A stretch of DNA of 64,000 bases from Pseudomonas sp. RIT-PI-q (GTDB lineage: Bacteria > Pseudomonadota > Gammaproteobacteria > Pseudomonadales > Pseudomonadaceae), in the NCBI RefSeq assembly GCF_001297125.1, contig NZ_LHPC01000039.1:62001-126000 (forward strand), in the 5' to 3' direction. Positions 43,819 through 52,217 of this stretch are shown in pieces. The translations under genes and the position numbers were made by a program. How positions within the stretch are numbered: position 1 is the first letter of the stretch; each line of letters starts with the position of its first letter. The notes beneath the pieces were generated by a model that worked only from the letters and a program-made list of their open reading frames with translations, searched no databases and was not told where the DNA came from.

Positions 43819-44751
43819 ATGTTTGCTTCGCTGCCACTGACCGCCCTGCGTGCCTTTGAATCCGCCTCGCGCCTGCTGAGCTTCAAGGCTGCCGCTGAAG
43901 AACTCGCGGTGACGCCGACGGCGGTGTCCCATCAGATCCGTTCGCTGGAGAGTTGGCTGGGTGTGCCGCTGTTCGAGCGACTGCCCCGGCAAGTGCGCCT
44001 CACCGACTGTGGCGAGCGGCTGTTCCGCAGCCTGCACGGTGCTTTTCTGGAAGTGGCGCAAAGCGTCGACACCTTGCGCCCGCAACGCAGCGGCGCGAGC
44101 CTGACGATCTCCACCACGGCGGCCTTCGCCGCGTTATGGCTGGTGCCGCGCCTGGGACGGTTCTACGCCCGGCACCCGAACATCAGCCTGCGGCTCGACA
44201 CCCATTGCGAGGTCATCGATTTGCATCAGGACGCCAGCGTCGATCTGGTGGTGCGCTACAGCCTCGATGACTACCCGAACCTTTATGGGTTGTGCCTGTT
44301 CGATGAATCGTTCGGGGTCTATGGCTCGCCGGAGCAAGTGGCGCTGGCCGCCAGTCGGACACCGACGTTGATCAGCGTGCGCTGGCACAACTCCAAACTG
44401 TACGCCCACGGCTGGGAAGCCTGGTGTGCGCAGTCCGGCGAGGCTTGGCTGACAGGACAACCGGCCGTGCGTGAATACGACGAAGAGCATTACGCCCTGC
44501 AAGCGGCGATTGCCGGGCAAGGCCTGGTGCTGGCGAGCAATATTCTGGTGTCCGAGAGCGTGGCCAGCGGGTTGCTCGTGGCTTATCGGGGTGATGTTCA
44601 GGTCGATGGCGCCGGGTACGCCGCGCTGTGTGTACCGGGTCGCGAGCGACATCCGCCCGTCCGCGCATTTTTTGCGTGGTTGCAGGAGGAAGCTCGATTG
44701 TCTGGTCTATTGCCAAGATCGCAGCCTTCGGCACAGCACATTCCCCTGTAG
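43819..44751 (+). CDS. LysR family transcriptional regulator
   Basis: A 310-residue regulator with an N-terminal winged helix (FKAAAEELAVTPTAVSHQIR, about residues 21-40) and a GcvA-like effector domain. The ATG at 43819 follows GGAG with seven-base spacing. It is divergent from azoR, which it probably controls. The last eleven codons and the TAG stop lie within a REP element, so the C-terminal tail (RSQPSAQHIPL) comes from the repeat and is unlikely to be conserved. Confidence 0.9.
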   Translation: MFASLPLTALRAFESASRLLSFKAAAEELAVTPTAVSHQIRSLESWLGVPLFERLPRQVRLTDCGERLFRSLHGAFLEVAQSVDTLRPQRSGASLTISTTAAFAALWLVPRLGRFYARHPNISLRLDTHCEVIDLHQDASVDLVVRYSLDDYPNLYGLCLFDESFGVYGSPEQVALAASRTPTLISVRWHNSKLYAHGWEAWCAQSGEAWLTGQPAVREYDEEHYALQAAIAGQGLVLASNILVSESVASGLLVAYRGDVQVDGAGYAALCVPGRERHPPVRAFFAWLQEEARLSGLLPRSQPSAQHIPL

Positions 44752-44776
44752 GAGCTGGCGCTGCCTGCGATCTTTT
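44715..44776. repeat. REP pair, family D, overlapping the LysR gene end
   Basis: Inverted arms AAGATCGCAGCCTTCGGCA and GCTGCCTGCGATCTTTT flank CCCCTGTAGGAGC. The left arm is read as the LysR C-terminus and the central TAG is its stop codon. Confidence 0.75.
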
Positions 44777-44886
44777 CGATTGCCAAAATACTTAAAACTT
44801 TTCGCGACGCTCATCACTCACACCTTAAGTAGCGATCACGTCCTCAGAGGCGTGACGCCAACCGGATTAGCCTCCAGGAGATCGAG

Positions 44887-45417
44887 ATGAGCGACATGCA
44901 TTTGTCTGATGTAACCACCCTCCGCGAACGTGCCCGCAAGAACGTCGAGAATGGCGCCGTGACCGAAAGCTACAGCGCCGACCGTGAAGAAGTGCTGCGC
45001 CTGCTCAACGCCTCGCTGGCCACCGAACTGGTCTGCGTGTTGCGCTACAAGCGCCACTACTTCATGGCCAACGGCCTGAAAGCCCAGGTCGCCGCCGACG
45101 AATTCCTCGAGCACGCGACCCAGGAAGCCGAACACGCCGACCGTCTGGCCGAGCGTATCGTGCAACTGGGCGGAGAACCGGAGTTCAACCCTGACCTGCT
45201 GTCGAAAAACTCCCACGCCCAATACGTGGCCGGCAATTCACTCAAAGAGATGGTCTATGAAGACCTGGTCGCCGAGCGCATTGCCATCGACAGCTACCGC
45301 GAGATCATTCAGTACGTGGGCGAAAAAGACCCGACCACCCGGCGCATCTTCGAAGACATCCTGGCCCAGGAAGAAGAGCATGCCGATGACATGGCCGACC
45401 TGCTGAGAGATATGTAG
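44887..45417 (+). CDS. Ferritin-like diiron protein
   Basis: A 176-residue four-helix protein of the bacterioferritin/Dps superfamily. Two diiron motifs are visible: an early Glu in ASLATELVCVLRYKRH with EAEHADRLAERI, and a second set EDLVAERIAIDSYREII with EEEHADDMADLL. This E-ExxH, E-ExxH set fits iron oxidation or storage. The ATG follows AGGAG. No bacterioferritin-associated ferredoxin gene is next to it. The exact subfamily is not certain. Confidence 0.85.
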   Translation: MSDMHLSDVTTLRERARKNVENGAVTESYSADREEVLRLLNASLATELVCVLRYKRHYFMANGLKAQVAADEFLEHATQEAEHADRLAERIVQLGGEPEFNPDLLSKNSHAQYVAGNSLKEMVYEDLVAERIAIDSYREIIQYVGEKDPTTRRIFEDILAQEEEHADDMADLLRDM

Positions 45418-45434
45418 CGCCAGATAGACCGCCA

Positions 45435-45498
45435 TCGCGGGCAAGCCTCGCTCCTACAGGTCACTACAAAACCTGTAGGAGCGAGGCTTGCCCGCGAA
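45435..45498. repeat. REP pair, family A
   Basis: Inverted arms TCGCGGGCAAGCCTCGCTCC and AGGAGCGAGGCTTGCCCGCG with a 16-base spacer, between the convergent ferritin-like and asmA genes. Confidence 0.9.
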
Positions 45499-45519
45499 GA
45501 GGCCCTCAAATCCACCCAA

Positions 45520-47595
45520 CTACTTGGTGGGCTTGACGGTCACCGGCGCCTTGCCCGCCTTCATCTGCTCCAACAACGGCGCACACTGATTCGGCTCACC
45601 CCCACTCGGCGCCACCAGCGCCAGCAACCCCGCCGCCGGCGCGGCAATCACACCCAACGCCACCATCCCCGCCCCACGCAGCAACAGCGGCACCGCTTTC
45701 ACACCGGCATCAGGCTTGATGAACTTGCCCCGCACATACAGCGGCGACCGCAGCGAAATCAACCGCCAGCCTTTCGATTCCGGAGTAATGGTCAGGTCCA
45801 GCTGCTCGGTGGCCATGTTCGCCGTGCCATCGATATAAATGATCGCGTTCTCGGTATCGAAGACAAACAGCCGTGTGGTCGCCAGACCGGTCTTGATGTC
45901 GAAGTCGGCCGCCGCGCAATTGATCTTCACTTCCTTGTCGCCAAAGATCCTGCCGACCACATAGTTGCCAACGTTGAGCCCGGCCAGCTCCATCAACTCT
46001 CGGCTGATCGCGCCGTCGTTGATCAGCATTTTCAGATTGCCATTGGCACTGCCCAGCAATTTGGCCACCGAGTTGCCGCGCCCCGTGATGTCGGCATCGC
46101 CATTGAGTTCGCCGAAACTGGTTTTCATCGGTTCGAAAGTCGGGAACAGTTGCTTGAGCTTGAACTTGCGCGCGGTCAGTTTGGCCCGGCCTTCCAGTGG
46201 TTCGGTGTGACCGTTCAAGCGAATCTGCGCATCCAGCGTGCCGCCGGCCACGCCGAAGCGCAGTGGTTCAAGGCTGAGCACACCGTCAGTCAGTATCAGG
46301 TGGGTATAAAGGTCTTTGAACGGCAGCTTTTCGCTATGGACGATGCGCTTGCCGGTGAATTCGACATCGGCGTCCATATCGCGCCAGCGATCAGTCTTGA
46401 ACTCTTCGACCGGCAACACCTTGTCCGCTGGCTGCTTGCTTTCACCGCCACGGGCCTTTTGCTTAGCGTTGGAGTCGGCGCCGATCAGCGGTGCGAGGTC
46501 GGCAAACAGCAGTTGATTGGACACCAGCGAGCCGCTGAGTTTGGGCCGTGGCTGGCTGGCGACGTAGGCCAGGCTGCCATGGATGTCGCTCTCGCCGATC
46601 TTGCCATTGAACTCTTCATAGCGAAATTGCGCGCCTCCCGCCTCGTGCAGCTTGGCGATCAGATGACCGTCGGTGGCATACGGCGGCGTGTCCGGCAGGG
46701 TTACGCCGGTCAGCGGATATAGATTACCCAGGCTGCTGCCAGCCAGTTTCAGGCGCAAATCCAGAGCACCGAGGTTCAGCGGATCGGTCAGGGTGCCGGC
46801 CAGTTCGACGCTGGTATCGGCAATCTTCACCTGGGCCTGGAGCGGAAACGGCTTGGCGGCGTCCTGCAGCGCCAACAGGCCGCCGACCTTGCCGTCGCCA
46901 GCCAGTTTCTGACCGTGGTATTGGCCTTTGACCTTAATGGCAAACGCGTAATCCTGCGGCGCGGCGCCCTTCTCCAGCGCGCTTTTCGCCGCTTTGTCGC
47001 CCACGATGTCGCTGAACGGAATCGGTTTGCCCAGCGGGTCGATGATCAAGTCGAGCTGAGTCTTCAGGTTCTGGTCGTCGAGGGTGACGTGGCCCTTGTC
47101 GAAGCCAATCGCGCCGATGTCCACCACCCACGGTGAAGGCTCGGCGTTCGGGTCTTTCGGGTCGAACTTGAAGGTCCAGTTGGCGCGACCATCGGCCAAA
47201 CGCTGCAAATCGGCATTGGGTTCGGTGAGATCGATACGCGGGATCACCACGCGCTGGGCCAGCAAGGCCAGGGGCGAGATGCGCAGCTCGACACGCTTGA
47301 GGGTGACCATCTGCGGTTGCTTCGACCAGTCAGGGTTGCCCAGGCTCAGGTCTTCGGCCACTACATGCGGCCACGGCACCCAGGCACGCCAGCCGCCTTC
47401 ATCGAGTTCGCGCCGCCAGACCACCGCCAGGTTGCCATTGATGGCGAACGGACGGTGCAGCTCTTCGGACACTTTGGCATTGAGCGGTGGTTTGATCCGG
47501 TTCCAATCGAAGAACACGATGACCAGAACCAGCACGGCCAGCAGGACAACCAGACTGGCAAAGGTCCAGACAGCAATTTTACGAGTGCGCGTCAT
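45520..47595 (-). CDS. AsmA family protein
   Basis: A 691-residue envelope protein. One N-terminal helix (residues about 8-30, FASLVVLLAVLVLVIVFF) anchors it in the inner membrane, and the rest is a long periplasmic beta-rich region. AsmA signatures include PRIDLTEPNADLQRLADGRANW (in part) and, in the C-terminal domain, NVGNYVVGRIFGDKEVKINCAA. Family members are thought to carry phospholipid between membranes. The ATG at 47595 lies nine bases after AGGAG. Confidence 0.88.
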   Translation of the reverse strand: MTRTRKIAVWTFASLVVLLAVLVLVIVFFDWNRIKPPLNAKVSEELHRPFAINGNLAVVWRRELDEGGWRAWVPWPHVVAEDLSLGNPDWSKQPQMVTLKRVELRISPLALLAQRVVIPRIDLTEPNADLQRLADGRANWTFKFDPKDPNAEPSPWVVDIGAIGFDKGHVTLDDQNLKTQLDLIIDPLGKPIPFSDIVGDKAAKSALEKGAAPQDYAFAIKVKGQYHGQKLAGDGKVGGLLALQDAAKPFPLQAQVKIADTSVELAGTLTDPLNLGALDLRLKLAGSSLGNLYPLTGVTLPDTPPYATDGHLIAKLHEAGGAQFRYEEFNGKIGESDIHGSLAYVASQPRPKLSGSLVSNQLLFADLAPLIGADSNAKQKARGGESKQPADKVLPVEEFKTDRWRDMDADVEFTGKRIVHSEKLPFKDLYTHLILTDGVLSLEPLRFGVAGGTLDAQIRLNGHTEPLEGRAKLTARKFKLKQLFPTFEPMKTSFGELNGDADITGRGNSVAKLLGSANGNLKMLINDGAISRELMELAGLNVGNYVVGRIFGDKEVKINCAAADFDIKTGLATTRLFVFDTENAIIYIDGTANMATEQLDLTITPESKGWRLISLRSPLYVRGKFIKPDAGVKAVPLLLRGAGMVALGVIAAPAAGLLALVAPSGGEPNQCAPLLEQMKAGKAPVTVKPTK

Positions 47596-47862
47596 TGCAC
47601 AGGGCTCCTGATACGACTGAGCGCCCTGACTGCGACGCACGTGTGAAACGTTAGGCCAGAACCGGCCTGCCATGGAATCTACGACTGAAAAACGGCCCGC
47701 AGGTTTAATCGAAACAGCGCTTAACGCTCAAATAATCGGCAGGGAACACCTTGCCCTCCGAATCGAGCGTTACCGCACCCGCACTTTTGCGAGGCGCGAG
47801 TGGGTCGAAAATACCCACGTCGGCGCAAAAACCTCCGCCGGAAACGCCCGTTCTAGAGCCTT

Positions 47863-47887
47863 TCAACGGAACAATCAATTCCGTTGA
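47863..47887. promoter_or_regulatory. Perfect inverted repeat upstream of the tandem-repeat protein
   Basis: Nine-base arms TCAACGGAA and TTCCGTTGA with a seven-base spacer, about 95 bases before the ATG at 47983. The 387-base gap to asmA shows no other gene. The size and symmetry suit a dimeric repressor site or a short RNA hairpin. Confidence 0.5.
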
Positions 47888-47982
47888 TTATTACCATTGC
47901 GTTTATGAACTTTTATATCGACTTATCGAGAGTAGCATTGCCCTCGTACCCACTTTATCGCCCTCCTACGGAGCACCCAATC

Positions 47983-48495
47983 ATGAAACGCCAATTACTG
48001 CTTAGCCTTACCCTCTCTCTTCTAGCCAGCTCTGCTTTTGCACTGCCAGCGGCTGACCAGGCAACCCCACAAGTGAAATCCACCCACTCGGTGTTCAGCC
48101 AAACCGTCGCCGAAGGTGGTAATGATCGCCTGAAAGAAAAAGGCCTGATCACTCAAGATGGTTCGGACCGCACTCCACAAGGCCAATCGTTGGCTGCCGA
48201 TGGTTCCGACCGCACTCCACAGGGCCAAACCCTGGCGGCTGACGGTTCCGATCGCACCCCACAAGGCCAAACCCTGGCTGCCGACGGTTCCGACCGCACT
48301 CCACAAGGCCAAACCCTGGCTGCCGACGGTTCCGACCGCACTCCACAAGGCCAAACCCTGGCTGCCGACGGTTCCGACCGCACTCCACAAGGCCAAACCC
48401 TGGCTGCCGACGGTTCCGACCGCACTCCACAAGGCCAAACCCTGGCTGAAGGTGGTGGTGACCGTGTAATCGAACGCAACAGCGGCCTGAGCTAA
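47983..48495 (+). CDS. Secreted protein of seven 14-residue repeats
   Basis: A 170-residue protein with a clear signal peptide (MKRQLLLSLTLSLLASSAFA, cleavage near 20). After a short linker with AEGGNDRLKEKG come seven tandem copies of DGSDRTPQGQTLAA (residues about 59-156), then EGGGDRVIERNSGLS. The flanking AEGGNDR and EGGGDR look like degenerate copies. The repeats are hydrophilic, without Cys, and should be disordered or form a regular acidic/basic array outside the inner membrane. Function unknown. An inverted repeat lies upstream and an intrinsic terminator follows, so it is a single-gene unit. Confidence 0.85.
   Translation: MKRQLLLSLTLSLLASSAFALPAADQATPQVKSTHSVFSQTVAEGGNDRLKEKGLITQDGSDRTPQGQSLAADGSDRTPQGQTLAADGSDRTPQGQTLAADGSDRTPQGQTLAADGSDRTPQGQTLAADGSDRTPQGQTLAADGSDRTPQGQTLAEGGGDRVIERNSGLS
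48157..48450. repeat. Seven tandem 42-bp repeats
   Basis: Seven head-to-tail copies of exactly 42 bases, starting at 48157, 48199, 48241, 48283, 48325, 48367 and 48409. Copies 4 to 6 are identical, and copy 7 differs from them only at its 3' end; copies 1 to 3 carry several silent changes. The pattern suggests recent expansion or gene conversion at the 3' side. Confidence 0.95.
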
Positions 48496-48512
48496 GCGTA
48501 TGGCGGCCTTGA

Positions 48513-48542
48513 AAAAAAGCCCAATCCCCGGATTGGGCTTTT
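48513..48542 (+). terminator. Intrinsic terminator after the repeat protein
   Basis: Arms AAGCCCAATC and GATTGGGCTT with a four-base loop, followed by TT. It lies 18 bases after the stop. A run of A before it makes it possibly bidirectional. Confidence 0.85.
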
Positions 48543-48667
48543 GACTTTAAAGCGTTTGACCTTGTAGAAGTCGCACTTCCCCGCGTGATCCCCTCGATAG
48601 TCGTTCGACGCCGGCAAAGCCGATTTGCTAGAGTGCGCCGCTGTCTTATCCAGAAAACACCTTTGCG

Positions 48668-49300
48668 ATGCTGCCCCGCGCCGAACAGAAACAACAGACC
48701 CGCACCGCCTTGATGGACGCTGCTCGCCATTTGATGGAATCCGGCCGAGGATTCGGCAGCTTGAGCCTGCGCGAAGTCGCGAAAACCGCCGGGATCGTAC
48801 CGACCGGTTTCTACCGCCACTTCGCCGATATGGACGAGTTGGGCCTGGTGCTGGTCAGCGAAGTCGGTCAGACCTTCCGTGAAACCATCCGCCTGGTGCG
48901 CCACAACGAGTTCGTCATGGGCGGCATCATCGATGCCTCGGTGCGTATTTTTCTCGACGTGGTGTCAGCCAATCGCTCGCAGTTCCTGTTTCTGGCCCGC
49001 GAGCAGTACGGCGGTTCGCTGCCGGTGCGCCTGGCCATCGGCCGCTTGCGCGAAGACATTAGCTCCGACCTCGCGGCCGACCTGTCGCTGATGCCAAAAC
49101 TGCAACACCTGGACATCGCCGGCCTGAGCGTCATGGCCGACCTGATTGTCAAAAGCGTGTTCGCGACCTTGCCGGACATCATCGATCCGCCGGCTGAAGC
49201 GCTGCCTGAGCACCTGACACCTCAGGCAAAAATCACTCAGCAGCTCAGGTTCATATTCATCGGGCTCAAGCATTGGCAAGGCCTGGGCAGCACGGAATAA
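48668..49300 (+). CDS. desT: TetR family regulator DesT
   Basis: A 210-residue repressor that in P. aeruginosa senses the saturated/unsaturated acyl-CoA ratio and controls the desaturase genes desCB. The N-terminal helix-turn-helix (LREVAKTAGIVPTGFYRHF, about residues 36-54) and the acyl-binding core VSANRSQFLFLAREQYGGSL match what I recall of DesT closely. It lies upstream of ureE as in P. aeruginosa (PA4890-PA4891), but desCB is not its neighbour here. Confidence 0.82.
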   Translation: MLPRAEQKQQTRTALMDAARHLMESGRGFGSLSLREVAKTAGIVPTGFYRHFADMDELGLVLVSEVGQTFRETIRLVRHNEFVMGGIIDASVRIFLDVVSANRSQFLFLAREQYGGSLPVRLAIGRLREDISSDLAADLSLMPKLQHLDIAGLSVMADLIVKSVFATLPDIIDPPAEALPEHLTPQAKITQQLRFIFIGLKHWQGLGSTE

Positions 49301-49318
49301 CACGCACAACACCGACCT

Positions 49319-49407
49319 GTAGGAGCTGGCTTGCCAGCGAAGACGGCCTTTCGGTCGATAAAGATGCCGCCTGACCCACCGCTTTCGCTGGCAAGCCAGC
49401 TCCTACA
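49319..49407. repeat. REP pair, family B
   Basis: Inverted arms GTAGGAGCTGGCTTGCCAGC and TTCGCTGGCAAGCCAGCTCC around about 40 bases. The rest of the 300-base gap between desT and ureE shows no gene. Confidence 0.85.
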
Positions 49408-49600
49408 AGGGATTTGCGGCGTTGCGCACAATGTGGAGCACGCCGTGCGCCGTCATTTGGTGCGCCCGCTAATGCCATGCACCGAATTGACGCAACAATC
49501 TGAAACACCATCTAAGTTCCTACAGGCATTTCCTACAGATCGCCCGATTGGCAAGCCCCTTGCTCTAGCCTGACTATCGTCCATTGCTGGAAGCCTTCCG

Positions 49601-50101
49601 ATGCTGGTGATTCATCGCAGAATCGACCCTCAACCTGTCTGGGCCGCCGAGTTGCACCTGAACTTCGAAGCCCGGAGCAAAAGCCGTTTGCGCTGTTTCA
49701 GTGCCGAGGGGGAAGACGTCGGGTTGTTTTTGGAGCGCGGCCAGCCGCCGTTGTATGCCGGCGAATGCCGGGAGGCCGGGGCCGGCCGCACCGCCCGCGT
49801 CTGCCCCCGCCCCGAACAACTGCTGCACGTCACCTGCCCCAATGCCTTCGAACGGACCCGCGCCGCCTATCCCCTGGGCAACCGCCACGTCGCCCTGCAA
49901 GTCGGTGACGGCTGGTTGCGCCTGCTCGACGATTACGTGCTCAAGGCAATGCTCGAACACCTGGGCGCCAGCCCCGAGAACATTGAAGCCCCGTTCCAGC
50001 CGGAACACGGCGCCTATGGGGGTGGCCATCCCCATTCGCGCCATGGCGAAGAAGATTTCAACTCCCCGCCGAAACTGCACCAGTTCGGCGTACGTTTATG
50101 A
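49601..50101 (+). CDS. ureE: Urease accessory protein UreE
   Basis: Nickel chaperone that hands the metal to UreG for urease activation. It has 166 residues. The N-terminal peptide-binding domain contains DVGLFLERGQPPLYAGE in part, and the C-terminal metal domain has LGNRHVALQ with the conserved His. The tail GGHPHSRHGEED has only three His, so the storage tail is short. It overlaps ureF by four bases. Confidence 0.95.
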   Translation: MLVIHRRIDPQPVWAAELHLNFEARSKSRLRCFSAEGEDVGLFLERGQPPLYAGECREAGAGRTARVCPRPEQLLHVTCPNAFERTRAAYPLGNRHVALQVGDGWLRLLDDYVLKAMLEHLGASPENIEAPFQPEHGAYGGGHPHSRHGEEDFNSPPKLHQFGVRL

Positions 50102-50772
50102 ACCCCGCCTGGGCACTGCTGCGTCTGGCCAGTCCGCAACTGCCGATTGGCGGCTACAGCTATTCCCAAGGTCTGGAAATGGCAGTGGATAACGGCCGGG
50201 GGAATGATGCAGGCAGTGCGCGCCGCTGGATCAGCGACCAGTTGCTGCTGAACCTGGCTCGGTTCGAAGCACCGTTGCTGCTCGCCCATTGCGTGGCCGC
50301 GTCCGAGGAACACTGGGGCGAACTGCTGCAGCGCTGCGAAGAACACCGCGCCAGTCGGGAAACCCGCGAGCTGCATCAGGAAAGTCGGCAAATGGGCTAT
50401 TCGTTGCAGCAACTGCTCAACGGTTTGCCGGAACTGGATGCGCCGGCCCGCGCCTTTCTCGAACAACGCCCCGAGCCCCCCCGGGCCCTCGGCGGGGCAC
50501 TGGCCGCCCGCGCCTGGAATATCAGCCCGCAAGATGCGCTGGCCGCCTGGCTCTGGAGCTGGCTGGAAAACCAATTGGCGGTGTTGATGAAAACCCTGCC
50601 GCTGGGCCAGCAAGCCGCACAGCGCCTGACCAGCGAACTGCTGCCGCTGCTGCAACAAGCCCAGCAGGACGCCAGCCGAATCAATCCCGAACACTATGGC
50701 AGCGCCGCTTTCGGCCTGTCCCTGGCGTGCATGGCCCATGAGCGCCAGTACAGCCGACTGTTCCGTTCCTAG
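50098..50772 (+). CDS. ureF: Urease accessory protein UreF
   Basis: Bridge between UreD-bound urease and UreG in the nickel-loading complex. It has 224 residues, all-helical, with the conserved start LLRLASPQLPIGGYSYSQGLE (in part, about residues 6-25) and, at the C-terminus, INPEHYGSAAFGLSLACMAHE. The ATG overlaps the ureE stop (ATGA), which supports the start. Confidence 0.95.
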   Translation: MNPAWALLRLASPQLPIGGYSYSQGLEMAVDNGRGNDAGSARRWISDQLLLNLARFEAPLLLAHCVAASEEHWGELLQRCEEHRASRETRELHQESRQMGYSLQQLLNGLPELDAPARAFLEQRPEPPRALGGALAARAWNISPQDALAAWLWSWLENQLAVLMKTLPLGQQAAQRLTSELLPLLQQAQQDASRINPEHYGSAAFGLSLACMAHERQYSRLFRS

Positions 50773-50809
50773 GGCCTTTTATTTTGGGCCTTTTATTGTG
50801 GAGAAGCAC

Positions 50810-51424
50810 ATGAACACACAACCTCTGCGCGTCGGCATCGGCGGCCCGGTCGGTTCCGGCAAAACCGCCCTGACCCTGGCCCTGTGCCTGGCCCTGCGCG
50901 ACCGCTACAACCTGGCCGTCGTGACCAACGACATTTACACCCGCGAAGACGCCGACTTTCTGGTGCGCAACGAAGCCCTGGCGCCGGAGCGGATCATCGG
51001 CGTGGAGACAGGTGGCTGCCCGCACACGGCGATCCGCGAAGACGCTTCGATCAACCTCGAAGCCGTGGATCAATTGAACCGGCGCTTTCCGGGTCTGGAC
51101 CTGATTCTGGTGGAGTCCGGCGGCGACAACCTCTCGGCGACCTTCAGCCCGGAACTCTCCGACCTGACCATCTATGTGATCGATGTCTCGGCCGGCGACA
51201 AGCTGCCGCGCAAGGGCGGGCCGGGGATCTGCAAATCCGATTTGCTGGTGATCAATAAAGTCGACCTCGCGCCGCTCGTAGGCGCTTCGCTGGAGATGAT
51301 GGACAGCGACACCCAGCGCATGCGCAACGGCAAGCCGTTCGTCTTCAGCAACCAGAAAACCGGCCTGGGCCTGGAAGAAATCATCGCGTTCATCGAGCGC
51401 CAGGGTTTGCTGACCGCCGCCTGA
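50810..51424 (+). CDS. ureG: Urease accessory GTPase UreG
   Basis: SIMIBI-class GTPase that drives nickel insertion. It has 204 residues. The P-loop GGPVGSGKTAL (about residues 11-21), the metal-binding CPH in ETGGCPHTAIREDAS, the switch-like ESGGDNLSATFSPEL, and the base motif NKVD are all present. The ATG at 50810 has TGGAGAAG upstream. It is 37 bases after ureF. Confidence 0.97.
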   Translation: MNTQPLRVGIGGPVGSGKTALTLALCLALRDRYNLAVVTNDIYTREDADFLVRNEALAPERIIGVETGGCPHTAIREDASINLEAVDQLNRRFPGLDLILVESGGDNLSATFSPELSDLTIYVIDVSAGDKLPRKGGPGICKSDLLVINKVDLAPLVGASLEMMDSDTQRMRNGKPFVFSNQKTGLGLEEIIAFIERQGLLTAA

Positions 51425-51464
51425 CTCTTTATTAACAAGAAGTTATCAACAAGGAAGCTTATCC

Positions 51465-52037
51465 ATGACACTTAAACGCATTCTGGGCGCCATGGCCCTG
51501 CTGCTGACCCCGGCCATCGCCTTCGCCCACCCTGGTCATGGCGATAACGGCTTGATCGCCGGCATCAGTCACCCGATCGGTGGCCTCGACCATTTGCTGG
51601 CGATGGTGGCCGTCGGTTTGTGGGCCGCGCAGCAGAAAGGCGCGGCGCGCTGGGCGTTGCCGTGCACTTTTGTCGGCATTATGTTGATCGGCGGAATTCT
51701 CGGTTTTGAAGGGCTGAACCTGCCGGCGCTGGAAAGCGGGATAGCGGCGTCGGTACTGGCGTTGGGGCTGGCGGTGGCGTTGGCGGTGCGTCCGCCGTTG
51801 AGCTTGGCGGTCGGTGCGACGGCGTTGTTTGCGTTGTTCCATGGCGTGGCGCATGGGTTGGAGCTGCCTGAGATGTCGAGCCCTTGGGCGTATGCCGCAG
51901 GGTTTGTCGCGGCGACGGCGCTGTTGCATGCGGCCGGTTATGCGATGGTGCGAGTGCTGCCTCAGGCGGCGGCGCCGTTGGTTAGGTTGGCGGGGGCGGC
52001 TTCGGCGGCGACTGGGGTGTGGTTGCTCGCAGGCTGA
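51465..52037 (+). CDS. HupE/UreJ family metal permease
   Basis: A 190-residue inner-membrane protein with a signal peptide or first helix (MALLLTPAIAFA) followed directly by the His-rich motif HPGHGDNG, then GGLDHLLAMVAVGLWA and LFHGVAHGLELPE. These are HupE/UreJ signatures for nickel or cobalt transport. Being the last gene of ureEFG, it most likely supplies nickel to urease, and the name ureJ would fit. Confidence 0.92.
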   Translation: MTLKRILGAMALLLTPAIAFAHPGHGDNGLIAGISHPIGGLDHLLAMVAVGLWAAQQKGAARWALPCTFVGIMLIGGILGFEGLNLPALESGIAASVLALGLAVALAVRPPLSLAVGATALFALFHGVAHGLELPEMSSPWAYAAGFVAATALLHAAGYAMVRVLPQAAAPLVRLAGAASAATGVWLLAG

Positions 52038-52062
52038 AAGCTTTATTGGCTTTGATGGCCTC

Positions 52063-52133
52063 TTCGCGGGCAAGCCTCGCTCCTACAGGGTCAGACGACG
52101 GATAACCTGTAGGAGCGAGGCTTGCCCGCGAAG
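52063..52133. repeat. REP pair, family A
   Basis: Inverted arms TTCGCGGGCAAGCCTCGCTC and AGGAGCGAGGCTTGCCCGCG with a spacer of about 23 bases. Confidence 0.9.
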
Positions 52134-52217
52134 GCGGCCTATCAGGCATCACAGCTCCCAAGCCGTCCTCTCTGCTACCATGTCGCGCAATCGCCCCTGC
52201 CGTGACGACGCCAGCCA

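Noticed and set aside
48157..48450. Possible CRISPR-like array
   Set aside because: The units are directly adjacent with no unique spacers and form part of a coding region.
48149..48904. Minus-strand frames with repeated peptides opposite the 42-bp repeats
   Set aside because: A 42-base unit keeps every frame open. Only the plus frame has a signal peptide, a plausible start and a terminator.
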